From Paracoccus yibinensis (lineage in GTDB: Bacteria > Pseudomonadota > Alphaproteobacteria > Rhodobacterales > Rhodobacteraceae), in NCBI RefSeq assembly GCF_030846195.1, contig NZ_JAVCWH010000009.1:21001-85000 (forward strand): a DNA stretch of 64,000 bases, given 5' to 3'. The notes under the pieces are model-generated. The model was not told the DNA's origin, searched no databases, and saw nothing but the letters and a program-made list of their open reading frames with translations. The translations under genes were made by a program, and so were the position numbers. Each line of letters opens with the position of its first letter. Positions within the stretch are counted from its first letter, which is position 1. Below, in pieces: positions 15,997 to 24,401 of this stretch.

Positions 15997-16860
15997 TTGT
16001 CCTATATTCGCTTCGGCCTGATGATCCTCACCTCGACGGTGGTGATGTTCATCCTGATGTATCTGAACACATACGCTTGGGAGCACGTCTTCTTTTCGGA
16101 AACGCGCACCTACATGGCGATTATGATGGGTGCCGCGATGGCGATCATCATGCTGGCCTACATGCTGGGGATGTATTCCAACAGGGCGCTCAACATCGCG
16201 ATCTTCGCCGGATCGGTGATTGTCTTTGCGCTTTCCCTCTGGCTCGTTCGCAGCCAGGTCACCGTGTTGGGCACAAGCTACATGCGTGCAATGATCCCGC
16301 ACCATTCGATCGCCATCATGACGTCGGAGCGCGCGCAGATCCGCGATCCGCGCGTCCGCAAGCTTGCCGATGAGATCATCGAGGCGCAGCGGCGCGAAAT
16401 CGCGGAGATGCGGTACCTCATCGGGGAAGTGTCAGAGGGCAACACCGTGGAGAACATCTACCGCGACCCGCCGGCCGAGCCGGGCACCGTGGAGGATGCG
16501 CTGGCCAACACGCTGATCTCCACCCTTGATCTTGCGCCCATGCCGGAAGCCGAAGCCGACCGGGTGCTTACAGCCGCTGACCGCTGCACCTTCAACCGCA
16601 GTCCGGAAGCCGATCCCGTCCTATGGGCTGCCGAGGACGGCAGCGGGGCGGCCATGAAGCTGAACGGCGTGCTTGTCAGTCTGGAAGCAAACGGCGACCC
16701 GCAGTCCGGCGCTGTAGAATTCTCGGCACCGGGCACAACCATCTCGGTGCTGTCGCTCGGCAACGAGGCGGACTGGCGCCAGAATGCCGAACTCGTCTTC
16801 CGGCTCGATCAGGGGTTCGAGGTCGGCTACCGCGGCTTTTACAGGTGCGGAGCAAGCTGA
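15997..16860 (+). CDS. Membrane DUF305 protein with extra C-terminal domain
   Basis: 287 residues beginning at a TTG codon (15997), supported by an AGGAG site seven bases upstream; no nearby ATG gives the first helix. Four hydrophobic helices (about 5-90) precede a DUF305 core with RAMIPHHSIAIM and an EAQRREIAEM helix. DUF305 domains bind copper through His and Met. Residues about 185-287 form an unrecognised domain containing two Cys (DRCTFN, FYRCG). Operon with the cytochrome c gene and ended by a hairpin at 16934. Confidence 0.82.
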   Translation: MSYIRFGLMILTSTVVMFILMYLNTYAWEHVFFSETRTYMAIMMGAAMAIIMLAYMLGMYSNRALNIAIFAGSVIVFALSLWLVRSQVTVLGTSYMRAMIPHHSIAIMTSERAQIRDPRVRKLADEIIEAQRREIAEMRYLIGEVSEGNTVENIYRDPPAEPGTVEDALANTLISTLDLAPMPEAEADRVLTAADRCTFNRSPEADPVLWAAEDGSGAAMKLNGVLVSLEANGDPQSGAVEFSAPGTTISVLSLGNEADWRQNAELVFRLDQGFEVGYRGFYRCGAS

Positions 16861-16933
16861 CGACTGGAAAACCCGAATAGTACAGGAACGACGCTCACCT
16901 TGGTATTGGACACGATAGACCGGGCGAGAAGGG

Positions 16934-16965
16934 AACACCTAATCAACAAAAGAGCGGGTGTTTTT
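16934..16965 (+). terminator. Rho-independent terminator
   Basis: AACACC and GGTGTT arms around a long A-rich loop, followed by a T run (TTTTTG). It lies between the convergent DUF305 and DsbA-like genes. Confidence 0.5.
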
Positions 16966-16971
16966 GTCCTA

Positions 16972-17736
16972 TCAACATGGGAGCGGTAGGATTTTCTCGT
17001 CCTTCGCAATCTGACGTAGCACCGAAAGAGGGATTGCACCATTCAAGACGGTCCGACCAATCACAAGGCCAGGTGTGCCGAGAAAGCCGAAGAGATCGGC
17101 CAAAGCACGCGTTTGATCAAGTTCGGCCTGAACCTCGGGTGAGGCCATATCCGTCGCAAGCTGTTCGACATCCAGGCCAAGGTCAGACGCCACACGCAAT
17201 ATCGAAGACTGGTTGGCGACGAGCGGCGTTCGCATGAAGCGGCGCCGTAGGTCCTGCTGCTTGCCTTGCCGTGCGGCCGCGACCGAAGCGCGGGCGGCAA
17301 GTTCAGATGCCGGCCCAAAAATTGGAAGCTCATGCTGCACCAGTCGATAGGCGGCGCGGTCATCAGCCAGTAAGTCATCCAGATCCTGTTCAAGCGCACG
17401 GCAGAAGGGGCAGCGAAACTCGCTGAAATAAGCAATCGGAACGACACCGCTCGGAAGGTCGGTGCCAAAGAGGGCGGGGCAGGGGTCTGCGCGCATGGCC
17501 TCCATCCGCGCATGGCGCGCCTCAGCATCATCCGAGGGTCCGTCAAGGCCAATCAGCGCAATGGATGCGGAGGACGTTTGCCCCTCGGACTTCAGGCGCC
17601 GGAAGGGCGGCACGTCTTCGATCTCGACATAAGCAAGGCCGCGGCCTGTCAACTGCTCCCAGGGAAGCGCACGCAATCCATAGATTGCAGCGACAATGCC
17701 CCCAAAAACGAATACATCACGTCGCCGGATCGTCAT
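16972..17736 (-). CDS. DsbA-family thiol oxidoreductase, membrane anchored
   Basis: 254 residues: N-terminal anchor helix (about 8-22), a linker, then a thioredoxin fold with FRCPFCRAL (Cys109, Cys112) and a cis-Pro stretch LGTPGLVIG near 222. Periplasmic disulfide chemistry is inferred. Clearly homologous to the partial gene at 2-619. The start overlaps the stop of a small upstream gene by four bases. Lies in a run cytochrome c - small protein - DsbA-like. Confidence 0.88.
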   Translation of the reverse strand: MTIRRRDVFVFGGIVAAIYGLRALPWEQLTGRGLAYVEIEDVPPFRRLKSEGQTSSASIALIGLDGPSDDAEARHARMEAMRADPCPALFGTDLPSGVVPIAYFSEFRCPFCRALEQDLDDLLADDRAAYRLVQHELPIFGPASELAARASVAAARQGKQQDLRRRFMRTPLVANQSSILRVASDLGLDVEQLATDMASPEVQAELDQTRALADLFGFLGTPGLVIGRTVLNGAIPLSVLRQIAKDEKILPLPC

Positions 17737-18053
17737 GTCACAGCCACCTGAACTCCGGGCAGGACCCGCTCGTCGATCCGGATAGCACAGTCGTTCAGCA
17801 CCTCCATGCCGCCGTTATGCACCGGTCGCCTAATCGTCCAAGGCTCAAGCCCGCCATGGACGGGGCAATAGGAAACCCTTCCCGTCACGGCAGAGGCAAA
17901 GCGCCTGCGCCCCGAGCGGTTTTCCGGGACCAACGGGCACGTCATCGCTGAGCTGCCCATGGCGTTGAAGTCGACACCGGAACAGGTTGTGATGCGAAAG
18001 CATTCTATGATCCGCAGAAAATAACTATTCTGAGTCCCGCGTCGCCTAGCCAT
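17733..18053 (-). CDS. Small Cys-containing protein of unknown function
   Basis: About 106 residues from the ATG at 18053 (an alternative ATG is at 18056). No known domain recognised. It has four scattered cysteines, including TTCSGVDF, AMTCPLV and SYCPVHGG. Its start overlaps the 3' end of the cytochrome c gene by eight bases, and its stop overlaps the DsbA-like start (ATGA), so translation coupling supports it being real. It could be a metal-binding or redox partner of its neighbours; that is a guess from context. Confidence 0.5.
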   Translation of the reverse strand: MARRRGTQNSYFLRIIECFRITTCSGVDFNAMGSSAMTCPLVPENRSGRRRFASAVTGRVSYCPVHGGLEPWTIRRPVHNGGMEVLNDCAIRIDERVLPGVQVAVT

Positions 18054-18501
18054 CATTTTTACTGGCTTGAATAGCCTGAATTCGCCTGGGCCAAGTTGAC
18101 TTGATGAACGCAAGTATGGTGCCAATGTCGTCATCGCTCAGGATCGAGCCAAAAGCAGGCATGCCGGATGTCATGCTCACCCCCATGTCATCTATGACTG
18201 CCTGACCTCCCCGGCGGATATAATCTTCCAGCATAGCGTCGTCGTGATGCCAGGTATGGCCATACCTGTCGTGCGGCGGGGCAGGAAGAATGCCGTTTTC
18301 ATCCGCAATCTGCCAGTCGGGCTGCCCTTCGAGCTGGGCACCGTGGCATACTGCACAGTGTTCGGAATAAAGTTGAGCCCCCCGTTGCAGATCGACTGTC
18401 TTGCCATAACCCCACACCACCCAACCGCCTCCGGTAGCAAAGCCGACGACAAGCAGGCATATCGCCCATTTTGGGATGGCAGGCAGATAGCTTCGTCTCA
18501 T
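18046..18501 (-). CDS. Membrane-anchored cytochrome c, copy A
   Basis: 151 residues: anchor helix (about 12-30), heme motif CAVCH (Cys49, Cys52, His53), a conserved GHTWHHDDAML stretch, and SGMPAFG carrying the likely Met ligand. The protein at 32469-32924 has the same length and layout and differs mostly in the anchor, and a decayed relative is at 48184-48567. The ATG at 18501 is chosen because the anchor follows directly. First gene of the cytochrome - small protein - DsbA-like run. All three relatives sit beside copper genes. Confidence 0.88.
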   Translation of the reverse strand: MRRSYLPAIPKWAICLLVVGFATGGGWVVWGYGKTVDLQRGAQLYSEHCAVCHGAQLEGQPDWQIADENGILPAPPHDRYGHTWHHDDAMLEDYIRRGGQAVIDDMGVSMTSGMPAFGSILSDDDIGTILAFIKSTWPRRIQAIQASKNDG

Positions 18502-18623
18502 GCGTGTCAAATTGTGCCCATTTGCGCAAAGATCAACCTTGAAAGCTGTTGTTGGAACGCCGCCCTGAACCTCCGTGCGGGCAGTTCCCATCTTGTCAGA
18601 CACCGGCAAGCTCAAGAGAGATC

Positions 18624-18674
18624 ATGCGTTTTCACATTCCCAACACGAGCTGTGGCGGCTGTGCAAGGAGGCTT
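18624..18674 (+). pseudogene. 5' fragment of an HMA metallochaperone gene
   Basis: The plus strand reads MRFHIPNTSCGGCARR, the start of a CopZ-type HMA domain with its CxxC site, then loses similarity at the point where the convergent L,D-transpeptidase gene ends (18675). Only about 16 residues are recognisable, so it is a remnant left at a junction. Confidence 0.5.
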
Positions 18675-19334
18675 CTAGAACACCGTCACCTGCGTTCCGA
18701 CTTCTGCCACCTCGTAGAGCCGAGTAATATGTTCATTATACAGGCCATAGCAGCCATTGGAGGATTTCCGACCGATTTTCCGCGTGTCATGAGTGCCATG
18801 AATCAAGTAGGCTGGCCATGATAGGTAAAGACCATACGGTCCTAAAGGATTGCTTGGATCTCCGCCTTCTACTCGCTGCGGCAGATTGGGATCCTTTTCC
18901 CGCATGCTAGGCGTTGGTGTCCAAGGCGGATTTTTTGCTTTTCTGACAATTTCAGTTTTGCCCCGGCGGGTTAGATCTTCAGTGACAGGGATAGAGCACG
19001 GGAAAGCCAGGTTGATTGATTCATCACCCGACCAGTAATGCACTGCACGCGAAGTCACATCTGCAAGGATCACTCCTTTACCCAAACTCGGGTAAAACTC
19101 GCTCCAGTGTCTCGCGCGAAACGACGACTGATTGCGCCGGGGATCCGCAGTTGGATCGACCTGATAGGCACTGAGATCGGGCGCACCACCGGATGGGCGC
19201 GCGCCATAGAGAGGCTGCCCAGTATTAGGGTCAGAACCCTGCGCCAGAAGGGCGCCGCCTGGCAGAACCGCCGCTGTGGCCAGAAGGCCACCTAGAAAAC
19301 GGCGTCGGTCGCTACCTGTATCTTTCGGAATCAT
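18675..19334 (-). CDS. L,D-transpeptidase (YkuD), Tat-exported
   Basis: 219 residues with a Tat signal (SDRRRFLGG) and the YkuD site LIHGTHDTRK...SSNGCYGLYN, giving the catalytic His and Cys. The C-terminal YNEHITRLYEVAEVGTQV is typical. Remodels peptidoglycan cross-links in the periplasm. One of three L,D-transpeptidase genes within 2.7 kb here, distinct in sequence from the two lipoprotein-type copies. Confidence 0.88.
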   Translation of the reverse strand: MIPKDTGSDRRRFLGGLLATAAVLPGGALLAQGSDPNTGQPLYGARPSGGAPDLSAYQVDPTADPRRNQSSFRARHWSEFYPSLGKGVILADVTSRAVHYWSGDESINLAFPCSIPVTEDLTRRGKTEIVRKAKNPPWTPTPSMREKDPNLPQRVEGGDPSNPLGPYGLYLSWPAYLIHGTHDTRKIGRKSSNGCYGLYNEHITRLYEVAEVGTQVTVF

Positions 19335-19544
19335 TTACTGCCTCGTTCTTTCTGATAATCTTATTCAGTAATTACAAAATGGTACCCGCTCCCGGGCATT
19401 TGGCCAAGGAGACGAAATGCCGCGTAGATCAAGATCATGTGCGTTCCAGCTGCGACCCCTGCTGTTGACAGCTGTCGAGCTTGTGCGCTGCGCTGTCGAG
19501 TGCAAGGAAGGCTCCAATAAGGCAAACCAGACAAGGAGACGTAA

Positions 19545-19808
19545 ATGAAAAACAAATTCCTCATCATCTTGGCAGTGGTCCTGATCAATGCCGGTTGTAC
19601 AGATATGACAGCCAGGACAGAGGTCGGATCCGATAATCTTCCCGCAGACCTCGTCGCACTGGTTGCCCCGGGGCAGGACGTTGCATCGGCCCGTCTTCTC
19701 CCAGAAGATAATTGCTATTGGTACGAGCATCATGGGCAGGTGGAAACAACACTTCTTCCGCTGACCACGACCGAGGGCCGTCCAATTTGCATGCAGTCGC
19801 AAACCTGA
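19545..19808 (+). CDS. Small lipoprotein of unknown function
   Basis: 87 residues with a signal peptide and lipobox INAGC (Cys18), preceded by AAGGAGACG. The mature part has two further Cys (DNCYWY, RPICMQS), which could form a disulfide. It is the only plus-strand gene between two minus-strand L,D-transpeptidase genes. No known family recognised. Confidence 0.72.
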   Translation: MKNKFLIILAVVLINAGCTDMTARTEVGSDNLPADLVALVAPGQDVASARLLPEDNCYWYEHHGQVETTLLPLTTTEGRPICMQSQT

Positions 19809-19853
19809 AGCTAGTCGGGTGTATGGCCAAGCCGCAATCAGCAAAGGTGTGGC

Positions 19854-20519
19854 CTAGCTCCGCGCAGTTACACTTTCCGCGACCGAATAGAGAAACGCAG
19901 TGGAGCCGATTTCCACCTTTGAATAGAGATCGTTGATATGCGCCATCACCATCCGCACGCAGCCAGAACTGGCGCTGGTGCCGATGCTTCTGGGAAAGGG
20001 GGTTCCGTGGATGCGTAAGTAAGTATCCTTGCGGCCGACATAGAGGTAGAGAGCTCGTGAGCCGAGGGCATTTTCGGGACCGGGCTCCATTCCCCCTTCG
20101 AACTGCGCATAGATCTCCGGCTCCCGATTGATCATGTTCTGCGTTGGCGTCCAATGAGGCCATTCGACCTTTCGCTCAATCGTATAAACCCCTGGTTCGT
20201 AGAGATCCCCTCGTCCGATGGCTACGCCATAGCGCATCGCAGTTCCCCCAGCCTCAATGTGGTAAAGATACTTCGCCACAGCATCCACATGGATGTCACC
20301 CGGTACCAAGCCGTCATTGGCCCTTACCCTTTGGGGTAAGAAACGTGGGTGCAAACCCCACGGATTGGACGTGCCCGGATTGTAACCGGCAGGCGTAATC
20401 TGTGCGTCCCAAGCAGCCTTTTGTTCTTCAGTCGGCCATGATGCCGCAAACGAAGGACCGGAGATAGTTGCCGAGAACAGCGCCATGCTTGTGGAAATGA
20501 AGTGTCGTCTTGTCAACAT
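19854..20519 (-). CDS. L,D-transpeptidase (ErfK/YbiS-like)
   Basis: 221 residues: Tat-like signal (TRRHFISTSMALFS), then a YkuD domain with the classical RIHGTPFPRSIG...ASSGCVRM motif, catalytic His and Cys, the closest of the four copies to the ErfK/YbiS family. Probably makes 3-3 cross-links or anchors lipoproteins. Stands alone, divergent from no gene, with 330 bases of weakly coding DNA upstream. Confidence 0.9.
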   Translation of the reverse strand: MLTRRHFISTSMALFSATISGPSFAASWPTEEQKAAWDAQITPAGYNPGTSNPWGLHPRFLPQRVRANDGLVPGDIHVDAVAKYLYHIEAGGTAMRYGVAIGRGDLYEPGVYTIERKVEWPHWTPTQNMINREPEIYAQFEGGMEPGPENALGSRALYLYVGRKDTYLRIHGTPFPRSIGTSASSGCVRMVMAHINDLYSKVEIGSTAFLYSVAESVTARS

Positions 20520-20659
20520 TTGTTACGCTCCTATTATTGTCTAGTGTCCTTCCGACCCATGCTTTCAACGCACCTGCTCAGCCCGCCATTCTGAAGTTTT
20601 GAGATCAAATCCGCTTGTGCTATCGCCAATGCGATTCAAGGTCGGCGGCCTGCCGCAGG

Positions 20660-20851
20660 CTATTGACTGACAGCACCAAGCTTCTTCGTACCAATGCCGT
20701 TTCGCTCAGGGGCAACGATGCGAACCAAGGAGACGTGAGCTGCAGGTGCAAAACTGTCACGCGCATTCGCAGAAAGCCATGAGCATAGTACGGCCGCAGC
20801 CCTGTATAACGGAACAGGGGCCGGGAGGGCTAATCTCGCTGTTTTGGTCAT
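20660..20851 (-). CDS. Possible small secreted protein
   Basis: 63 codons starting at an ATG that overlaps the stop of the L,D-transpeptidase gene (ATGA). A hydrophobic N-terminal stretch (about 8-28) could be a signal peptide ending SANA. No domain recognised. The overlap is the main support; the equivalent position after copy 1 at 2057 has no such gene. May be a chance frame. Confidence 0.3.
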   Translation of the reverse strand: MTKTARLALPAPVPLYRAAAVLCSWLSANARDSFAPAAHVSLVRIVAPERNGIGTKKLGAVSQ

Positions 20852-21387
20852 GCATAGATCATCACAGGAGTGCGGAGCTGCAGCATAGCGTAGACATCTT
20901 CGATCTCCTTATCGGTGAATGCGATACAGCCAACTGTCCAATCCCGATTTTTCGGCGCCAGCTTTCGGCCCTCTGGGCCACGGCCGTGGAACATGATGTC
21001 GCCGCCCGCATCGCGGCCGAACTGTGCGGCATAAGCCTTGTCCCGCTCATTTGGGTAGGAAATGCCCACAGACAGATGATAACGGCTGCGCGGGTTGAAG
21101 CGGTCCACAAAGTAAAGCCCTTCGGGAGTCTTCCCGTCCCCCTCGAACTGTTTGTGACCGACAGGCTGGATGCCCAGGCCAACATCATACGACTTCAGGA
21201 CGGTCTTTCCGCTGAGCAGGTGCATTCTGCGTTGTGCCTTCTGGACCACCACCTGTGTAACAGGAGGGCCGAAGTAATGTTTGAACTCAGGAACGTCACC
21301 CGGGCGGTTGGACGATCCAGACCTTCCGCATGCGGCAAGAGCGGCAATCATCCCCAGGGAAAGGTGGCGGCGGCTAAAATTGGACAT
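20848..21387 (-). CDS. L,D-transpeptidase (YkuD) lipoprotein, copy 2
   Basis: 179 residues, same length as the 2057-2596 gene with about 15 substitutions, mostly in the first 30 residues. Lipobox LAAC (Cys20), catalytic FHGRGP and TVGCIAF. Downstream of a DUF411 gene as in copy 1, so the two-gene unit was duplicated together. The DUF411 partners have diverged much more than the L,D-transpeptidases, which is odd for one event. Confidence 0.88.
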   Translation of the reverse strand: MSNFSRRHLSLGMIAALAACGRSGSSNRPGDVPEFKHYFGPPVTQVVVQKAQRRMHLLSGKTVLKSYDVGLGIQPVGHKQFEGDGKTPEGLYFVDRFNPRSRYHLSVGISYPNERDKAYAAQFGRDAGGDIMFHGRGPEGRKLAPKNRDWTVGCIAFTDKEIEDVYAMLQLRTPVMIYA

Positions 21388-21417
21388 TGAGGTATATTCT
21401 TCAAAAGATTCAGAAAA

Positions 21418-21897
21418 CTATGCAGCGGGGTAATGCGTGAAGACTTCGCTTGTCCCGTTCTTGCGAATAAGCACAACATCATAGGCCTCGCGTTCGCTTT
21501 CGGGTCCCATACCGGGTGAGCCGTATGGCATCCCAGGAACGGCTAGGCCGATGGCGTCAGGCCGGTCTTCCAGCAAGCGGCGGATGTCGGCCACCGGCAC
21601 ATGGCCTTCGAGCATGTAGCCCCCAATCCGTGCCGTATGGCAGGAAGCCATCGCCTCCGGGATGCCGTTGTCGGATTTGTAACGCATCAGCGCAGTTCCG
21701 GCGCTGAGCTCAATCGTGACCGCGAAACCTGCGGCTTCGACAATCTCGATCCAGGCCGCGCAGCACCCGCAGTTGGGGTCTTTCACCACAAGCATCTGAT
21801 TGTCGATGCCGCGCGCTCTTGCCGGAAGGGCGGATAGGGCGAGCAACCCCGCGCCCGAAGTCAGGATTGTTCGGCGTGAAAGGTTCTCAAGGGTCAT
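21418..21897 (-). CDS. DUF411 copper-binding periplasmic protein, copy 2
   Basis: 159 residues with a Tat-like signal (NLSRRTILTSGAG), metal-binding DPNCGCCAAW cluster, ASCHTARIGG and the terminal AVPGMPYGSPGMG block. Related to the protein at 2632-3096 but clearly diverged, with CGCC in place of CECC. Follows the CopA ATPase gene by 30 bases and probably shares its transcript. Confidence 0.88.
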   Translation of the reverse strand: MTLENLSRRTILTSGAGLLALSALPARARGIDNQMLVVKDPNCGCCAAWIEIVEAAGFAVTIELSAGTALMRYKSDNGIPEAMASCHTARIGGYMLEGHVPVADIRRLLEDRPDAIGLAVPGMPYGSPGMGPESEREAYDVVLIRKNGTSEVFTHYPAA

Positions 21898-21927
21898 TTC
21901 ATGTCCTTTCCAAGGTGGACGACTGGC

Positions 21928-24258
21928 TCAGAGCGCGACCCGCCTGAGCCGGAGGGCATTCGCGATGACGGAGACTGACGACAGGCTCATCGCCGCTGCT
22001 GCGATCATCGGCGACAGCAGCATGCCGGTCAGGGGATAAAGCAGTCCCGCCGCGATTGGCACACCGGCGGCGTTGTAGACGAACGCGAAGAACAGGTTCT
22101 GCTTGATGTTGCGTAGCGTGGCCTTGGCCAGGCGCCGGGCGCGGACTACGCCCATGAGATCCCCTCCGAGCAGCGTCAAGCCAGCGCTTTCGACCGCGAC
22201 ATCCGCCCCGGTGCCCATGGCGATGCCGACATCGGCGGCGGCAAGGGCAGGGGCGTCGTTTACGCCGTCGCCTGCCATGGCCACCACAGCACCATCCTTG
22301 CGCAAGGCATCGATGAGGTTCTTCTTGTCCTCGGGCAGGACGCCGGCGCGCACCTCATCGATGCCCAGCTTGGCGGCGACGGCCTCGGCGGTTCGCTGGT
22401 TGTCGCCCGTGGCCATGATGACACGCAGCCCAAGCTGGTGAAGGGTCCGGATCGCCTCGGCGGTCGAGGCCTTGATTGGGTCGGCAACGGCGACAATCCC
22501 GGCAAGCCGGCCGTCAACGGCAACGAACATGGCGGTCTTGCCTTCGCTGCGCAGTGCGTCGGCTCGTGCCTCGGCCAAGGCAGAGTCCAGTCCGAGGACC
22601 GCCATCATGGCCGCGTTCCCCAAGGCCGCGGTCCGCCCTTGGACTGTACCCTGCACCCCCTTGCCGGTAATGGCCTCGAAATCAGCGGCAGACTGCATCT
22701 TTACTCCACGCAACGCCGCGCCCTCGACAATGGCTTCGGCCAGCGGATGTTCAGACCCGCGCTCCAGGGCCGCAGCCACGGCAAGCAGTTCCTCTTCGCC
22801 CATGTCACCCAGGCTGATGACATCGGTGAGCTTTGGCCGCCCCTCGGTCAGGGTGCCGGTCTTGTCCACGATCAACGTATCGACCGCCGCCATACGCTCC
22901 AGAGCTTCCGCATCCTTGATCAGGACGCCCGCCTGTGCCCCGCGACCGGCCGCCGTGGTGATCGAGATCGGTGTGGCCAGACCAAGCGCGCAAGGGCAGG
23001 CGATGATCAGCACCGACACGGCGGCCGCGACCGCAAAGACCAGGGCTGGATCCGGTCCCCAGACCAGCCAAGCCACGAAGGACAGGACGGCAATGGCCAC
23101 CACCGTTGGAACGAACACCGAGGACACCCTGTCGGCCAGTCCTTGGATCGGGGCGCGCGACCGCCGGGCGTTTGAAACCATCTCGACGATCTGCGCCAGG
23201 ACGGTATCGGCGCCCACGCGCCGCGCCTCGATTACAAGGCTGCCGTTCTTGTTGATCGTGCCGCCCGTGACCGGATCGTCGGGGCCTTTCTCGACAGGAA
23301 CCGGTTCACCGGTGATCATGCTTTCGTCCACGGAGGACCGACCGTCGATCACCGTGGCATCCACTGGCACACTGTCGCCGGGCCGCACGCGCAATCGGTC
23401 TCCTTCCATGACATTTTCCAGCGGGGCGTCGTATTCGGTCTCGTCGTCCAGAACCCGGCGCGCGGTCTTCGGGGCCAAGTCCAGAAGCGCCCGGATCGCA
23501 TCGCCCGTGCGTTCGCGCGCCCGCAGTTCCAGCACCTGGCCCACGAAAATCAGCGCCACGATCACGACCGCGGCCTCGAAGTAGGTACCGACGCCGTGGC
23601 CCATCCGGTATTCTTCGGGGAAAAGCCCAGGTAGGAAGGTGGCGACGATGGAATACAGATAGGCCGCACCGACCCCGAGCGAGATCAGTGTCCACATGTT
23701 GGGCGAGCGGTTCTTGATCGACTCCCAGCCTCGTCGGAAAAACGGCGCGGCGGCCCATAGGACGATCGGCGTGGCCAGAGCGAACTCGATATAGGACGCC
23801 AGGCGATGTCCAATCCAATCCCGGACCGGAAGGTTGACCAGTTCGCCCATGGTGAGGACGATCAGGGGAATGGCCGCAGCGGCGCTGATCCACATCCGCC
23901 GGGTGAATTCCGCCAGTTCGGGGCTAGGGCCGCCGGTCGGCAGCATTGGCTCCAGGGCCATGCCGCAGATCGGGCAGTTTCCGGGGGCATCGCGGACGAT
24001 CTGCGGATGCATCGGGCAGGTCCATGTCGTGCCGGTGGGCTGTGCGGCCTTGCGGCCCTGGGCGCGGCCACTGGCATAGAACCAGGGGTCCTCCTTGAAG
24101 GAAGCTTCGCATTTCGTCGAACAGAAGTGAAACGTCTTGCCGCCGAATTGGGCCTTGCGCGTCTCGGGGCCGACCGCGACGGTCATGCCGCAGACAGGGT
24201 CGATGGCGGTCAGCGCACCGTCCGGAATTGCCGCTGCGCTATGGTGCTGGTGTTCCAT
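21928..24258 (-). CDS. copA: Cu(I)-exporting P1B-type ATPase (CopA-like)
   Basis: 776 residues. In place of HMA domains, the N terminus has a YHS-type segment (DPVCGMTV, about 20-60) and a heavy-metal-binding segment CPMHPQ...CPICGM (81-100). Core: TGEP actuator motif, CPC at 421-423, DKTGTLT (Asp465), AGDGVNDAPAL. Helix 7 YN and helix 8 M..SS patterns near the end place it in the P1B-1 Cu(I) group. Start ATG at 24258 is chosen over an upstream frame that lacks domain sequence. Exports cytosolic copper. Confidence 0.92.
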   Translation of the reverse strand: MEHQHHSAAAIPDGALTAIDPVCGMTVAVGPETRKAQFGGKTFHFCSTKCEASFKEDPWFYASGRAQGRKAAQPTGTTWTCPMHPQIVRDAPGNCPICGMALEPMLPTGGPSPELAEFTRRMWISAAAAIPLIVLTMGELVNLPVRDWIGHRLASYIEFALATPIVLWAAAPFFRRGWESIKNRSPNMWTLISLGVGAAYLYSIVATFLPGLFPEEYRMGHGVGTYFEAAVVIVALIFVGQVLELRARERTGDAIRALLDLAPKTARRVLDDETEYDAPLENVMEGDRLRVRPGDSVPVDATVIDGRSSVDESMITGEPVPVEKGPDDPVTGGTINKNGSLVIEARRVGADTVLAQIVEMVSNARRSRAPIQGLADRVSSVFVPTVVAIAVLSFVAWLVWGPDPALVFAVAAAVSVLIIACPCALGLATPISITTAAGRGAQAGVLIKDAEALERMAAVDTLIVDKTGTLTEGRPKLTDVISLGDMGEEELLAVAAALERGSEHPLAEAIVEGAALRGVKMQSAADFEAITGKGVQGTVQGRTAALGNAAMMAVLGLDSALAEARADALRSEGKTAMFVAVDGRLAGIVAVADPIKASTAEAIRTLHQLGLRVIMATGDNQRTAEAVAAKLGIDEVRAGVLPEDKKNLIDALRKDGAVVAMAGDGVNDAPALAAADVGIAMGTGADVAVESAGLTLLGGDLMGVVRARRLAKATLRNIKQNLFFAFVYNAAGVPIAAGLLYPLTGMLLSPMIAAAAMSLSSVSVIANALRLRRVAL

Positions 24259-24366
24259 ATCGGTCTTTCCTTGGTCTAGGGCGCGCGTTCCGGTCTCAAT
24301 GTCATGGCGAAACCCTTGCGTGGTTCCCGCCTGGCAGGAACGGAAAATAGCAAGAAACGCCGGTGT

Positions 24367-24392
24367 GGCCGCGCGATCGGAACCGCGCGGCC
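24367..24392 (-). terminator. Strong hairpin after the DUF305 gene
   Basis: GGCCGCGCG / CGCGCGGCC, perfect 9-bp arms with an 8-base loop, just past the DUF305 stop. No long T run follows, so it may be an attenuator or mRNA-stabilising hairpin ahead of copA. Confidence 0.45.
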
Positions 24393-24401
24393 GGCGCAAT
24401 A

